From GCA-2715645 sp042095375 (GTDB lineage: Bacteria > Bacteroidota > Bacteroidia > Cytophagales > MED-G16): a stretch of DNA of 64,000 bases. Below are positions 34,922 to 42,487 of the stretch, piece after piece. The notes below the pieces were generated by a model. The model was given only the letters and a program-made list of their open reading frames with translations, did not search any database and was not told the origin of the DNA. Both the position numbers and the translations under genes were made by a program. Where the stretch lies: positions 1 to 64,000 of the forward strand of contig JBELBJ010000006.1 in NCBI GenBank assembly GCA_042095375.1, in the 5' to 3' direction. Numbering within the stretch: the first letter of the stretch is position 1; each line of letters starts with the position of its first letter.

Positions 34922-35526
34922 TGAATAATTTAAATATATATATTGAATCTAATCCAAATCCAAATTCTTTAAAATTTGTAGCAAATATTATGTTGGTTAA
35001 TGAAGGAATAGTTAAAGACTACCCTGATATTAAAAGCGTAAAGGATTCCCCACTTGCAAAAAAATTATTTGATTTTGAATATGTGAAAAGAGTTTTTATA
35101 ATGAGTAATTTTATTACGATAACAAAAAAAGAAAATTTTTCTTGGGAAGAAGTTAAATTAGATTTAAGAGATTTTATAAAAAAATATATTGAAGAAAAAA
35201 ATGAAATTATTTCGATACCCAAAAATGAATCAAGAAAAAAATTAGATACAGATACAGATACAGATACAGATACAGATACAGATACAGATACAGATACTAT
35301 AGATGAAAAAATCAAAAATATTTTAGAAGAATATATAAAACCTGCGGTTGAACAAGACGGGGGAGCTATTGATTTTGAATCATTTGAAAATGGTAAAGTT
35401 ATAGTTTCATTAAAAGGAGCATGTAGTGGGTGTCCTTCGTCTACTCTTACCTTAAAATCAGGAATTGAAAATTTACTCAAAAGATTTGTGCCTGAAGTAA
35501 AAGAAGTTGTTGCGGAGGAAAACTAA
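34921..35526 (+). CDS. Nfu-type iron-sulfur carrier with DT-repeat linker
   Basis: The 201-residue protein has an Nfu N-terminal domain (YIESNPNPNSLKFVANIML, about 5-23), a linker and a C-terminal NifU-like domain with the cluster-binding CSGCPSS (about 165-171). It carries assembled 4Fe-4S clusters to target enzymes. The linker contains nine Asp-Thr pairs in a row (residues 109-126), encoded by a perfect hexanucleotide repeat, which is not a normal part of the family. Its ATG overlaps the last base of the symporter stop, and it is the end of the ruvB-queG-batD-aroC run. Confidence 0.93.
   Translation: MNNLNIYIESNPNPNSLKFVANIMLVNEGIVKDYPDIKSVKDSPLAKKLFDFEYVKRVFIMSNFITITKKENFSWEEVKLDLRDFIKKYIEEKNEIISIPKNESRKKLDTDTDTDTDTDTDTDTDTIDEKIKNILEEYIKPAVEQDGGAIDFESFENGKVIVSLKGACSGCPSSTLTLKSGIENLLKRFVPEVKEVVAEEN
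35245..35298 (+). repeat. Hexanucleotide microsatellite (GATACA) inside the Nfu gene
   Basis: Eight exact GATACA units followed by one GATACT, 54 bases in all, stay in frame and encode nine Asp-Thr pairs in the linker between the two Nfu domains. As a six-base unit, gain or loss of copies changes linker length without frameshift. Confidence 0.95.
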
Positions 35527-35568
35527 TTATTTATAATTAATTTTTAATAAAACTTTTTAAAATTTAGC

Positions 35569-37002
35569 TTATAACTTAACTGACCATTTGGTTCCATTAA
35601 TAGTATCCTTCAGTTCGATTCCTTTCTTTAATAAATCATCTCTAATTAAATCAGAATCCTTAAAATTTTTAACTTTCCTTGCTATATCTCTTTTTTTTAT
35701 TTTTTCTACTATTTCTTCTAACGAAATATCCTTTTCTTTTAATAGAATTAAATTTAATTCTATTAATATTTTTTTTGGTTCCTCAGAAAATAATCCTAAT
35801 AAGTCCCCTACTCTAGTAAAAAAAGATAAAAATTCTTTAGCAATATTTATGTTTTTTTTGTTTTTAAAATAATTATTAAATTTTCTAACAACATTAAACA
35901 CCTGAGCAAAAACAATTGGAGTATTAATATCATTATTCAAAGATTTATAAACTGTATTAAGATCATTTTCAAAAAAAGAAAAATTGGAGTCATTATCTTT
36001 TTCTTTAGTAATATTATTTGCTTGTTCTAAAGCTGTATAAATTTTTATTAAATTAATAATAGATTGTTGAATTTGTTTATAAGAAAAATTAAGTGAAGAC
36101 CTATAATGAACAGAAAGAATCATATATTTTAATATCTCGGGACTATAATCCCTCATAAAGCTTCTAGCTTTAATAATATTTCCCAAAGATTTTGACATTT
36201 TTTGATCATCAAATTTTATAAAATTATTGTGTACCCAATACTTAGCAAAATTTTTTCCAGACATACTTTCTGATTGAGCAATTTCATTTTCATGATGTGG
36301 AAAAATCAAATCCATTCCACCACCATGAATGTCGATTTGATCTCCTAAAAGAGCATTAGCCATAACTGAACATTCAATATGCCACCCTGGCCTACCTCTA
36401 CCCCATGGTGATTCCCATCCTGGTTCTTTACTCTTAGAGGGTTTCCAAAGAACAAAATCAATTGGATTTCTTTTATCTTGATTAACAGTAATTCTGTGTC
36501 CACTAATTAAATCTTCAATATTTTTTCCGCTTAGCTTGCCATAAGCTGCAAATTTATTACATGAAAAAAAAACACTTTTATTTTTTACATAAGCAAATTC
36601 TTTTTTAATAAGATCAGAAATAAAAGAAATTATACTGTCTATATAATCAGTACATTTAGGATTTTTAGATGCTTTTGGTATATTTAATAGTTTAAAATCC
36701 TTTTCAAATTCTTTAATAAATTTAGCCGATATCTCTGAAGTCAATTTGTTTTCATCTTGTGATTTTTTTATTATTTTATCATCAATATCTGTATAGTTAT
36801 ATATATAGTTTACTGAATAACCTAAATGTTCAAGCCAATTTCTTAATAAATTAAAAAAAATCACTCCTCTAAAATTACCAACATGTAATAAATCATATAC
36901 AGTTGGGCCACAAACATACATCTTTACTACACCTGGAGTTAATGGTTTAAATACCTCTTTTTTCTTACTTAAAGAATTATATAGCTTAAAATTATCTAAC
37001 AT
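35569..37002 (-). CDS. cysS: Cysteinyl-tRNA synthetase
   Basis: CysS charges tRNA-Cys. The 477-residue class I synthetase has the zinc-binding cysteine in MYVCGPTVYD, the HIGH-like HVGNFRG (about 41-47), HIECSVMA and HHENEIAQSE for zinc ligands, and KMSKSLGN (about 268-275). The C-terminal DALR-type region is present. It is a single minus-strand gene, convergent with the Nfu gene and divergent from nusA. Its position next to nusA occupies the place where rimP is normally found. Confidence 0.97.
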   Translation of the reverse strand: MLDNFKLYNSLSKKKEVFKPLTPGVVKMYVCGPTVYDLLHVGNFRGVIFFNLLRNWLEHLGYSVNYIYNYTDIDDKIIKKSQDENKLTSEISAKFIKEFEKDFKLLNIPKASKNPKCTDYIDSIISFISDLIKKEFAYVKNKSVFFSCNKFAAYGKLSGKNIEDLISGHRITVNQDKRNPIDFVLWKPSKSKEPGWESPWGRGRPGWHIECSVMANALLGDQIDIHGGGMDLIFPHHENEIAQSESMSGKNFAKYWVHNNFIKFDDQKMSKSLGNIIKARSFMRDYSPEILKYMILSVHYRSSLNFSYKQIQQSIINLIKIYTALEQANNITKEKDNDSNFSFFENDLNTVYKSLNNDINTPIVFAQVFNVVRKFNNYFKNKKNINIAKEFLSFFTRVGDLLGLFSEEPKKILIELNLILLKEKDISLEEIVEKIKKRDIARKVKNFKDSDLIRDDLLKKGIELKDTINGTKWSVKL

Positions 37003-37037
37003 TATTTTTCAAATTAAATAATTTATATTTCAATAAT

Positions 37038-37066
37038 TTGATTAAAATTAAAAAAAGTTAAATTTG
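37038..37066 (+). promoter_or_regulatory. Promoter of the nusA-infB operon
   Basis: A TTG -33 element (37038-37040, within TTTG) and a -7 element TAAATTTG (37059-37066) are separated by 18 bases, a close match to the Bacteroidota promoter. Transcription would start near 37073, giving a leader of about 50 bases that contains the hairpin at 37089-37113. Confidence 0.62.
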
Positions 37067-37088
37067 CATAAATAAATTAATTGGGAGC

Positions 37089-37113
37089 GGGGACTTTAGT
37101 CCCCATTTTTTTT
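37089..37113 (+). terminator. Terminator-like hairpin in the nusA leader
   Basis: GGGGAC-TTTA-GTCCCC forms a perfect six-pair, G-C-rich stem with a four-base loop, followed by A and eight T residues. It has the form of an intrinsic terminator, lies downstream of the nusA promoter, and ends 12 bases before the ATG at 37125. It could attenuate the operon, and NusA itself can stimulate such termination. No upstream plus-strand gene needs a terminator here. Confidence 0.65.
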
Positions 37114-37124
37114 AAATAAAAATT

Positions 37125-38369
37125 ATGGATGCAAGTGTTTTAATAAAGTCTTTTACTGAATTTGCGAAGCAAAAAAATGTAGATAGACCAACAATGATAA
37201 AAATTTTACAAGATGTTTTTAAAGCTATGATCAAGAAAAAGTTTGGTCATGATGAAAATTTTGATATCGTAATTAATGCTGACAAAGGAGATCTAGCTAT
37301 ATGGAGGTTTAGAGATATTGTTGATGATAATTCTGAAGACATATGGGATAATGATAAAATATCATTAACTGAAGCAAAAAAAATTGAAAATGATTTTGAA
37401 ATAGGAGAAGAAGTAGCTGAAGAAATTACAATTGAAGATTTTGGCAGAAGAGCTGTTATTCTGGCAAAGCAAACTTTAAATCAAAAGATTAATGATCTTG
37501 AAAAAGAAATAATAATAAAAAAATATGAAGAACTAGTTGGTGAAATAATAAATGGTGAAATATATCAAGTTCTAAGTAGAGAAGTATTATTAGTTGACTC
37601 TGAAGGTAATGAGCTTTCCTTACCAAAATCAGAACAAATTTCAAAAGATAGATATAGAAAAGGAGAAAATATTCGAGGAATAGTTTTGTCAGTTGAAATG
37701 ATAAGAGGTAATCCTAGAATAACAATCTCAAGAACAAGTCCAAAGTTTTTAGAAAAACTTTTTGAAAATGAAGTCCCGGAAATATTCGATGGTTTAATAA
37801 CAATCAAAAAAGTTGTAAGACAACCTGGAGAAAGAGCCAAAGTTTGTGTTGAATCATATGATGATAGAATTGACCCGGTAGGAGCTTGCGTAGGAATGAA
37901 TGGTTCAAGAATACATTCAATCGTTAGAGAATTACAAAATGAAAATATTGATGTGATTAACAATACTGATAACTTAGATTTATATATAAATAGAGCTCTA
38001 AGTCCTGCAAAAATTTCTTCTGTCCAAGTTGATAAAGAAAATGCACGTATATCTGTTTATCTTAAACCTGATCAAGTTTCTCTTGCTATTGGAAAGGGAG
38101 GACAAAATATTAAATTGGCTAGTAAACTTCTAGAATACGAAATTGATGTTTTTAGAGAATTAGATAACCGGCAAGAGGAAGAGGATGTCGATTTAGATGA
38201 GTTTGCTGATGAAATAGATGGTTGGGTTATAGATGAGCTTAAAAGAATTGGGCTAGACACTGCTAAAGCAGTTTTAAATTTAGAAAAAACTGATTTAGTG
38301 AAGAGATCTGATTTAGAAGAAGAAACTATTGATCAAGTTATAAAAACATTACAAAAAGAATTTGAATAA
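37125..38369 (+). CDS. nusA: Transcription termination/antitermination factor NusA
   Basis: NusA binds RNA polymerase and controls pausing, termination and antitermination. The 414-residue protein has an N-terminal polymerase-binding domain, an S1 domain (about 130-200), then KH domains with GERAKVCVES, DPVGACVGMNGSRIHSIVREL and the second KH motif VSLAIGKGGQNIKLASKL, followed by an acidic C-terminus. The order nusA-infB is standard, but rimP, which normally precedes nusA, is missing. Confidence 0.97.
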   Translation: MDASVLIKSFTEFAKQKNVDRPTMIKILQDVFKAMIKKKFGHDENFDIVINADKGDLAIWRFRDIVDDNSEDIWDNDKISLTEAKKIENDFEIGEEVAEEITIEDFGRRAVILAKQTLNQKINDLEKEIIIKKYEELVGEIINGEIYQVLSREVLLVDSEGNELSLPKSEQISKDRYRKGENIRGIVLSVEMIRGNPRITISRTSPKFLEKLFENEVPEIFDGLITIKKVVRQPGERAKVCVESYDDRIDPVGACVGMNGSRIHSIVRELQNENIDVINNTDNLDLYINRALSPAKISSVQVDKENARISVYLKPDQVSLAIGKGGQNIKLASKLLEYEIDVFRELDNRQEEEDVDLDEFADEIDGWVIDELKRIGLDTAKAVLNLEKTDLVKRSDLEEETIDQVIKTLQKEFE

Positions 38370-38371
38370 TA

Positions 38372-40756
38372 ATGACAGATAAATCAACTATGCGATTAGG
38401 TCAAGTGTCTAGAAAATTAAATATTGGAAGAGATACTATAATTAGTTTTTTACAAAAAAAAGGATTTGATATAGATTCTAATCCCAATGCAAAAATAAAT
38501 GTTGAATTATATAAATTATTGGAAAATGAATTTGAAAACTCTGCTGTTGAAAAAAAGGCTGCTTCAGATGTAAAAATAGGTATTTCAGAAGAGAATGTGA
38601 TTAGAAATGATAAAGTAGATTCTAAAGAAAAAGAAGAAGAAAAAAAAGAAGAAAATAATGATGAAATTAAGATTATTGATAAAATAGATCTGGGATCAAT
38701 TAACAAAAAGAAAGATAATATAAAAAAAGTTGCTTCATCTGATCAGTCTAAAAAAAAAAGGAGACCTAGAAAAAGAATATTTTCTGAAGAAAAACCAAAG
38801 AGCGAAAATAAAAAAATTAGAAAAGACAATGATGATAAGGAACAGAAGAATAAAGAAATTAAAGAAAAAATTAAAAAAACATTAGCAAGATTAAGTAGTA
38901 GTAAAGATAGTGATACAAAAAGATCAAAATATAGAAAAGAAAAAAGATCACAACGTGCTGAGGCAAAAGAAGAAGAAGAATTAAGTAAAGAAAAACAATC
39001 TAGAACATTAAAGGTTACAGAATATATATCAGCAAATGATCTTGCAAAACTAATGGAAGTTAGTGTCAATGATGTAATAGCTAAATATATGGAAATAGGA
39101 ATTGTTGTCTCCATAAATCAGAGACTAGATGAGGAAACTATTAGTTTGATAGCCGAAGAATTTGGATTTAAAATTGAAATTGTATCATCAGAATCCAAAA
39201 AATTTGATGTTGAAGAATCAGATAATGGTGACGAAAAAGATTTAGTTGAAAGAGCACCAATAGTAACTATAATGGGTCATGTAGATCATGGAAAAACATC
39301 ATTATTAGATTTTATAAGAAAGACCAATGAAACTGAAAAAGAGGCTGGAGGAATAACTCAACATATCGGGGCGTATGATGTAGAAACCTCTACTAACAAA
39401 CGGATTGCATTTTTAGATACACCTGGTCACGAAGCATTTGCTGCTATGAGGGCCCGAGGAGCAAAATTAACTGACATAGTTGTAATTGTTATTGCAGCAG
39501 ATTCTGCTGTTATGCCTCAAACTAAAGAAGCTATAAATCATGCTAAAGTTGCAGAAGTCCCTATCATAATAGCAATAAACAAAATCGACACTCAAAATGC
39601 TAATACAGATAAAATAAAAGAAGAACTATCTAAGGAAGACATTTTGGTAGAGGATTGGGGTGGTAAATTTCAATGTCAAGAAGTTTCTGCAAAAACAGGG
39701 AAAGGAATAGATGAATTACTAGAAAAAATAGTGATTGAAGCAGAAATGAAAGAATTAAAAACAAACCCAAAAAAATCAGCTTCAGGAACTATTGTTGAAT
39801 CTTCACTTGATAAAGGAAGAGGTTATTTAACAACGCTGATGGTACAAGGTGGCACTTTAAAAAAAGGAGATATTATTCTTTCAGGTCCTTTTTATGGAAA
39901 AGTAAAGGCTTTGTTTGATTATAAAAATTCAATAAAATCAGACGTTCCTCCATCAACACCAATATTAATGCTTGGATTAAATGGGGCACCACAAGCAGGG
40001 GAAAAATTTATTGTTGTTAAAACTGAAAAAGAAGCTAGAGAGATTGCTGCAAAAAGAGAAAAATTAATAAGAGAACAAAATATTAAAACAAAAAAACATA
40101 TTACACTTGATGAAATTGGTAGGAGAATTTCTGTTGGAAGCTTCAAAGAACTTAATGTTGTAATTAAAGGAGATGTTGATGGGTCGATTGAAGCCTTATC
40201 TGATTCAATGGAAAAATTATCAAATGAAGAATTGAGTGTAAAAATAATACATAGGGGTGTTGGAGAGATAAATGAATCAGATGTTTTACTAGCATCAGCA
40301 GCTGACGGTATAATAGTTGGATTTCAAGTCAGGCCATCTGTAAATGCAAGAAAATTGGCTGAAAAAGAAGGTGTTGAAATAAGATTATATTCGATTATCT
40401 ATGAGGCAATAGAAGAAATCAAAAAAGCTTTGGAAGGATTATTAGCTCCAACTATTGAAGAAAGTATTACTGGGTCAGCTGAGGTTAGAGAGACATATAA
40501 AATATCAAAAGTAGGAACTATAGCTGGATGCTATGTAACTGATGGAAAAATACTCAGAAAAAACGAAGTAAGATTAATAAGAGATGGTGTAATTATTTTT
40601 ACAGGTAAAATAAAACAGCTGAAAAGATTCAAAGATGATGCTACTGAAGTTAAAAATGGATATGAATGTGGAATATTAATTGAAGATTTTAATGATATAA
40701 AAACAGGAGATTCAATTGAATGTTTTGAAATGAAAGAAACAAAAAGAAAAATTTAA
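38372..40756 (+). CDS. infB: Translation initiation factor IF-2
   Basis: IF-2 is the GTPase that places initiator tRNA on the ribosome. The 794-residue protein has a short N-terminal helical region, a highly charged Lys/Glu-rich linker (about 80-210), then the second N-domain and the G domain: GHVDHGKTS (G1, about 304-312), DTPGHEAF (G3), and NKID (G4), followed by the C-terminal fMet-tRNA-binding domains. It is shorter than many Bacteroidota IF-2 proteins because of the shorter linker. It starts two bases after nusA. Confidence 0.98.
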   Translation: MTDKSTMRLGQVSRKLNIGRDTIISFLQKKGFDIDSNPNAKINVELYKLLENEFENSAVEKKAASDVKIGISEENVIRNDKVDSKEKEEEKKEENNDEIKIIDKIDLGSINKKKDNIKKVASSDQSKKKRRPRKRIFSEEKPKSENKKIRKDNDDKEQKNKEIKEKIKKTLARLSSSKDSDTKRSKYRKEKRSQRAEAKEEEELSKEKQSRTLKVTEYISANDLAKLMEVSVNDVIAKYMEIGIVVSINQRLDEETISLIAEEFGFKIEIVSSESKKFDVEESDNGDEKDLVERAPIVTIMGHVDHGKTSLLDFIRKTNETEKEAGGITQHIGAYDVETSTNKRIAFLDTPGHEAFAAMRARGAKLTDIVVIVIAADSAVMPQTKEAINHAKVAEVPIIIAINKIDTQNANTDKIKEELSKEDILVEDWGGKFQCQEVSAKTGKGIDELLEKIVIEAEMKELKTNPKKSASGTIVESSLDKGRGYLTTLMVQGGTLKKGDIILSGPFYGKVKALFDYKNSIKSDVPPSTPILMLGLNGAPQAGEKFIVVKTEKEAREIAAKREKLIREQNIKTKKHITLDEIGRRISVGSFKELNVVIKGDVDGSIEALSDSMEKLSNEELSVKIIHRGVGEINESDVLLASAADGIIVGFQVRPSVNARKLAEKEGVEIRLYSIIYEAIEEIKKALEGLLAPTIEESITGSAEVRETYKISKVGTIAGCYVTDGKILRKNEVRLIRDGVIIFTGKIKQLKRFKDDATEVKNGYECGILIEDFNDIKTGDSIECFEMKETKRKI

Positions 40757-40766
40757 ATTATTTATT

Positions 40767-41144
40767 ATGAAAAAAAAGGTAAAGTATACTAAAAAAGAAT
40801 TAATTGAGTTTGAGAAAATTATTTCAAAAAAAATTGATGTTGCAACAAATGAATTAAATTATATTAGAGAATCTTTACTAAGAAAAAATCTTTCTGGCAC
40901 TGATTCTACACAAGGTGCTCTAAAAACATTAGAAGATGGAGCGGATACTCTTGAAAAAGAAAACCTAAGTCAACTAGCTGCTAGGCAACAAACTTTCATA
41001 AATAATTTACAAAAAGCTTTAATAAGAATTAAAAATGGAACTTATGGGATATGTAAAGATTCAGGAAAACTCATTAGTAAAGCCAGACTAAAAGCAGTTC
41101 CTCATGCAACTCAATCCATTGAATCAAAATTAAATAGACAGTAA
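40767..41144 (+). CDS. DksA/TraR-family regulator (Bacteroidota type)
   Basis: The 125-residue protein has a long helical hairpin (about 5-95) and a C-terminal region GTYGICKDSGKLISKARLKAVPHATQ, the flavobacterial version of the DksA zinc-finger. Only one cysteine of the four in Escherichia coli DksA remains, so it should not bind zinc in the same way. DksA-family proteins bind the RNA polymerase secondary channel and adjust rRNA and amino-acid promoters. It sits in the infB operon. Confidence 0.88.
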   Translation: MKKKVKYTKKELIEFEKIISKKIDVATNELNYIRESLLRKNLSGTDSTQGALKTLEDGADTLEKENLSQLAARQQTFINNLQKALIRIKNGTYGICKDSGKLISKARLKAVPHATQSIESKLNRQ

Positions 41145-41145
41145 A

Positions 41146-41706
41146 TTGAATGAATTAATTTTAAAGGTAGAGTCTATAATTTATTGCTCACCAAAACCTT
41201 TGACACTTCAAGAAATTAAAGATTGTATTGAAGAGGATGAAAATAAAAATATTTCAGATAATAAAATTAAAGAGTTTGTTGAAACCTTAATAAAAAAGTA
41301 TGATGATGAAAAATTTTCATTTGAAATTATAAAACTAGCCAATGGTTATCAATTTTTAACTAAATCAAAATATTCTAATATTACTAAACTACTTTTAAAA
41401 CAACATTCCGATAAGAGACTATCTATAGCATCATTAGAAACCCTTGCAATAATAGCTTATAAACAGCCAATTATTAAATCAAAAATTGAACAAATAAGAG
41501 GTGTTAATTGTGATTATACAATAAATAAATTATTAGAAAAAAATTTAATTGAGATAAAGGGAAAATCTGATAAATTGGGAAGACCCTTAATATATATCAC
41601 TAGTATGAAGTTTATGGATTATTTTGGCATAAACAATTTAAATCAATTGCCGACCATTCAAGATTTTTCTGAAGAAGAAAACATGATCGGTGATGAATCA
41701 AAATAA
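41146..41706 (+). CDS. scpB: Segregation and condensation protein B
   Basis: ScpB partners ScpA and Smc in chromosome condensation and segregation. The 186-residue winged-helix protein shows ESIIYCSPKPLTLQEIK at the start and the family block LSIASLETLAIIAYKQPIIKSKIEQIRGVN, followed by LGRPLIYITS. The start is TTG, one base after the preceding stop. scpA is not in the window. It overlaps the start of rluB. Confidence 0.94.
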   Translation: MNELILKVESIIYCSPKPLTLQEIKDCIEEDENKNISDNKIKEFVETLIKKYDDEKFSFEIIKLANGYQFLTKSKYSNITKLLLKQHSDKRLSIASLETLAIIAYKQPIIKSKIEQIRGVNCDYTINKLLEKNLIEIKGKSDKLGRPLIYITSMKFMDYFGINNLNQLPTIQDFSEEENMIGDESK

Positions 41707-42418
41707 TAACAAATTGATTCGCATTAATAAATTTATTTCTAATTCCGGGGTTTGTTCACGAAGACAAGCGGATGAATTAATACTGAAAGGTAAAGTCTAC
41801 TTAAATAATAAAAAAATTAAAACACTTGGTATTAAAATATCAAATGAAGATATAGTCAAAATTGATGGAAAAATTATTTCAAAAGAAAAAAAAGAATACC
41901 TAATACTAAATAAACCAAAAGACTTTATTACCACCCTAAATGATCCTCAAAATAGAAAAACTGTAAAGGGTTTAATAAAAGGAGCAACTAAAAAAAGATT
42001 ATATCCTGTAGGAAGGCTTGATAGAAACACCACAGGATTACTTATTTTCACAAATGATGGTGAATTATCAAAAAAATTAACTCATCCAAGTTATAAAATT
42101 AAAAAAATTTATCATGTAGAAATTGAAAAAGCCATTGAATTAAATGATTTTAAAATAATAGAAAATGGATTTAAATTAGACGGGGAAAAAATTAAAGTAG
42201 ATAAAATTGCTATTCTTGATAAAGAGAAAAAAAATATTGGTCTTGAAATTCATATTGGTAAAAATAGAATCGTGAGAAGAATATTTGAACATTTAAATTA
42301 TAAAGTAAAAAAATTAGATAGAGTAATGATAGGCTCAATAACTAAAAAAAATCTAAAGAGAGGAAGTTGGAGATTTTTGAAGGATTCTGAAGTAAGACTA
42401 TTAAAAAATTTCTCATGA
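41693..42418 (+). CDS. rluB: Ribosomal large-subunit pseudouridine synthase, RluB/RsuA family
   Basis: The enzyme makes a pseudouridine in 23S or 16S rRNA. The 241-residue protein has an N-terminal S4 RNA-binding domain (LIRINKFISNSGVCSRRQADELI) and the catalytic block GRLDRNTTGLLIFTNDGE with the essential aspartate, then IGKNRIVRRIFEHL. I chose the ATG at 41693; a GTG lies one codon earlier. It overlaps the end of scpB by 14 bases. Its stop codon TGA (42416-42418) lies inside a copy of the repeated TCTCATGAGACAATAT element. Confidence 0.92.
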   Translation: MNQNNNKLIRINKFISNSGVCSRRQADELILKGKVYLNNKKIKTLGIKISNEDIVKIDGKIISKEKKEYLILNKPKDFITTLNDPQNRKTVKGLIKGATKKRLYPVGRLDRNTTGLLIFTNDGELSKKLTHPSYKIKKIYHVEIEKAIELNDFKIIENGFKLDGEKIKVDKIAILDKEKKNIGLEIHIGKNRIVRRIFEHLNYKVKKLDRVMIGSITKKNLKRGSWRFLKDSEVRLLKNFS

Positions 42419-42428
42419 GACAATATAT
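42411..42428 (+). repeat. First copy of TCTCATGAGACAATAT repeat over the rluB stop
   Basis: TCTCATGAGACAATATA here is identical, over 17 bases, to 42472-42488. In this copy only the central TCTCATGAGA is palindromic, since the left flank differs. It includes the rluB stop (TGA) and an ATG that opens a short frame ending after nine codons. Confidence 0.9.
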
Positions 42429-42465
42429 TTATATCTTTTTATAATAAATAGAATATATATTACTA

Positions 42466-42487
42466 ATATTGTCTCATGAGACAATAT
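42466..42487. repeat. Perfect 22-bp palindrome spanning the start of the NagB-fusion gene
   Basis: Eleven bases on each side of 42476/42477 pair without mismatch; the centre is TCTCATGAGA. The right half continues as the duplicated sequence also present at 42411-42427, 61 bases upstream. The ATG start codon of the following gene (42476) is at the centre of the palindrome. It could be an operator, a recombination core or the remains of an element. Confidence 0.85.

Noticed and set aside
35245..35298. Possible CRISPR array
   Set aside because: The repeat unit is only six bases, has no spacers and is coding; it is a microsatellite.
35019..35480. Long antisense frame with Ser-Val repeats over the Nfu gene
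   Set aside because: It arises from the complement of the GATACA repeat and has no family features, whereas the plus strand encodes a clear Nfu protein.
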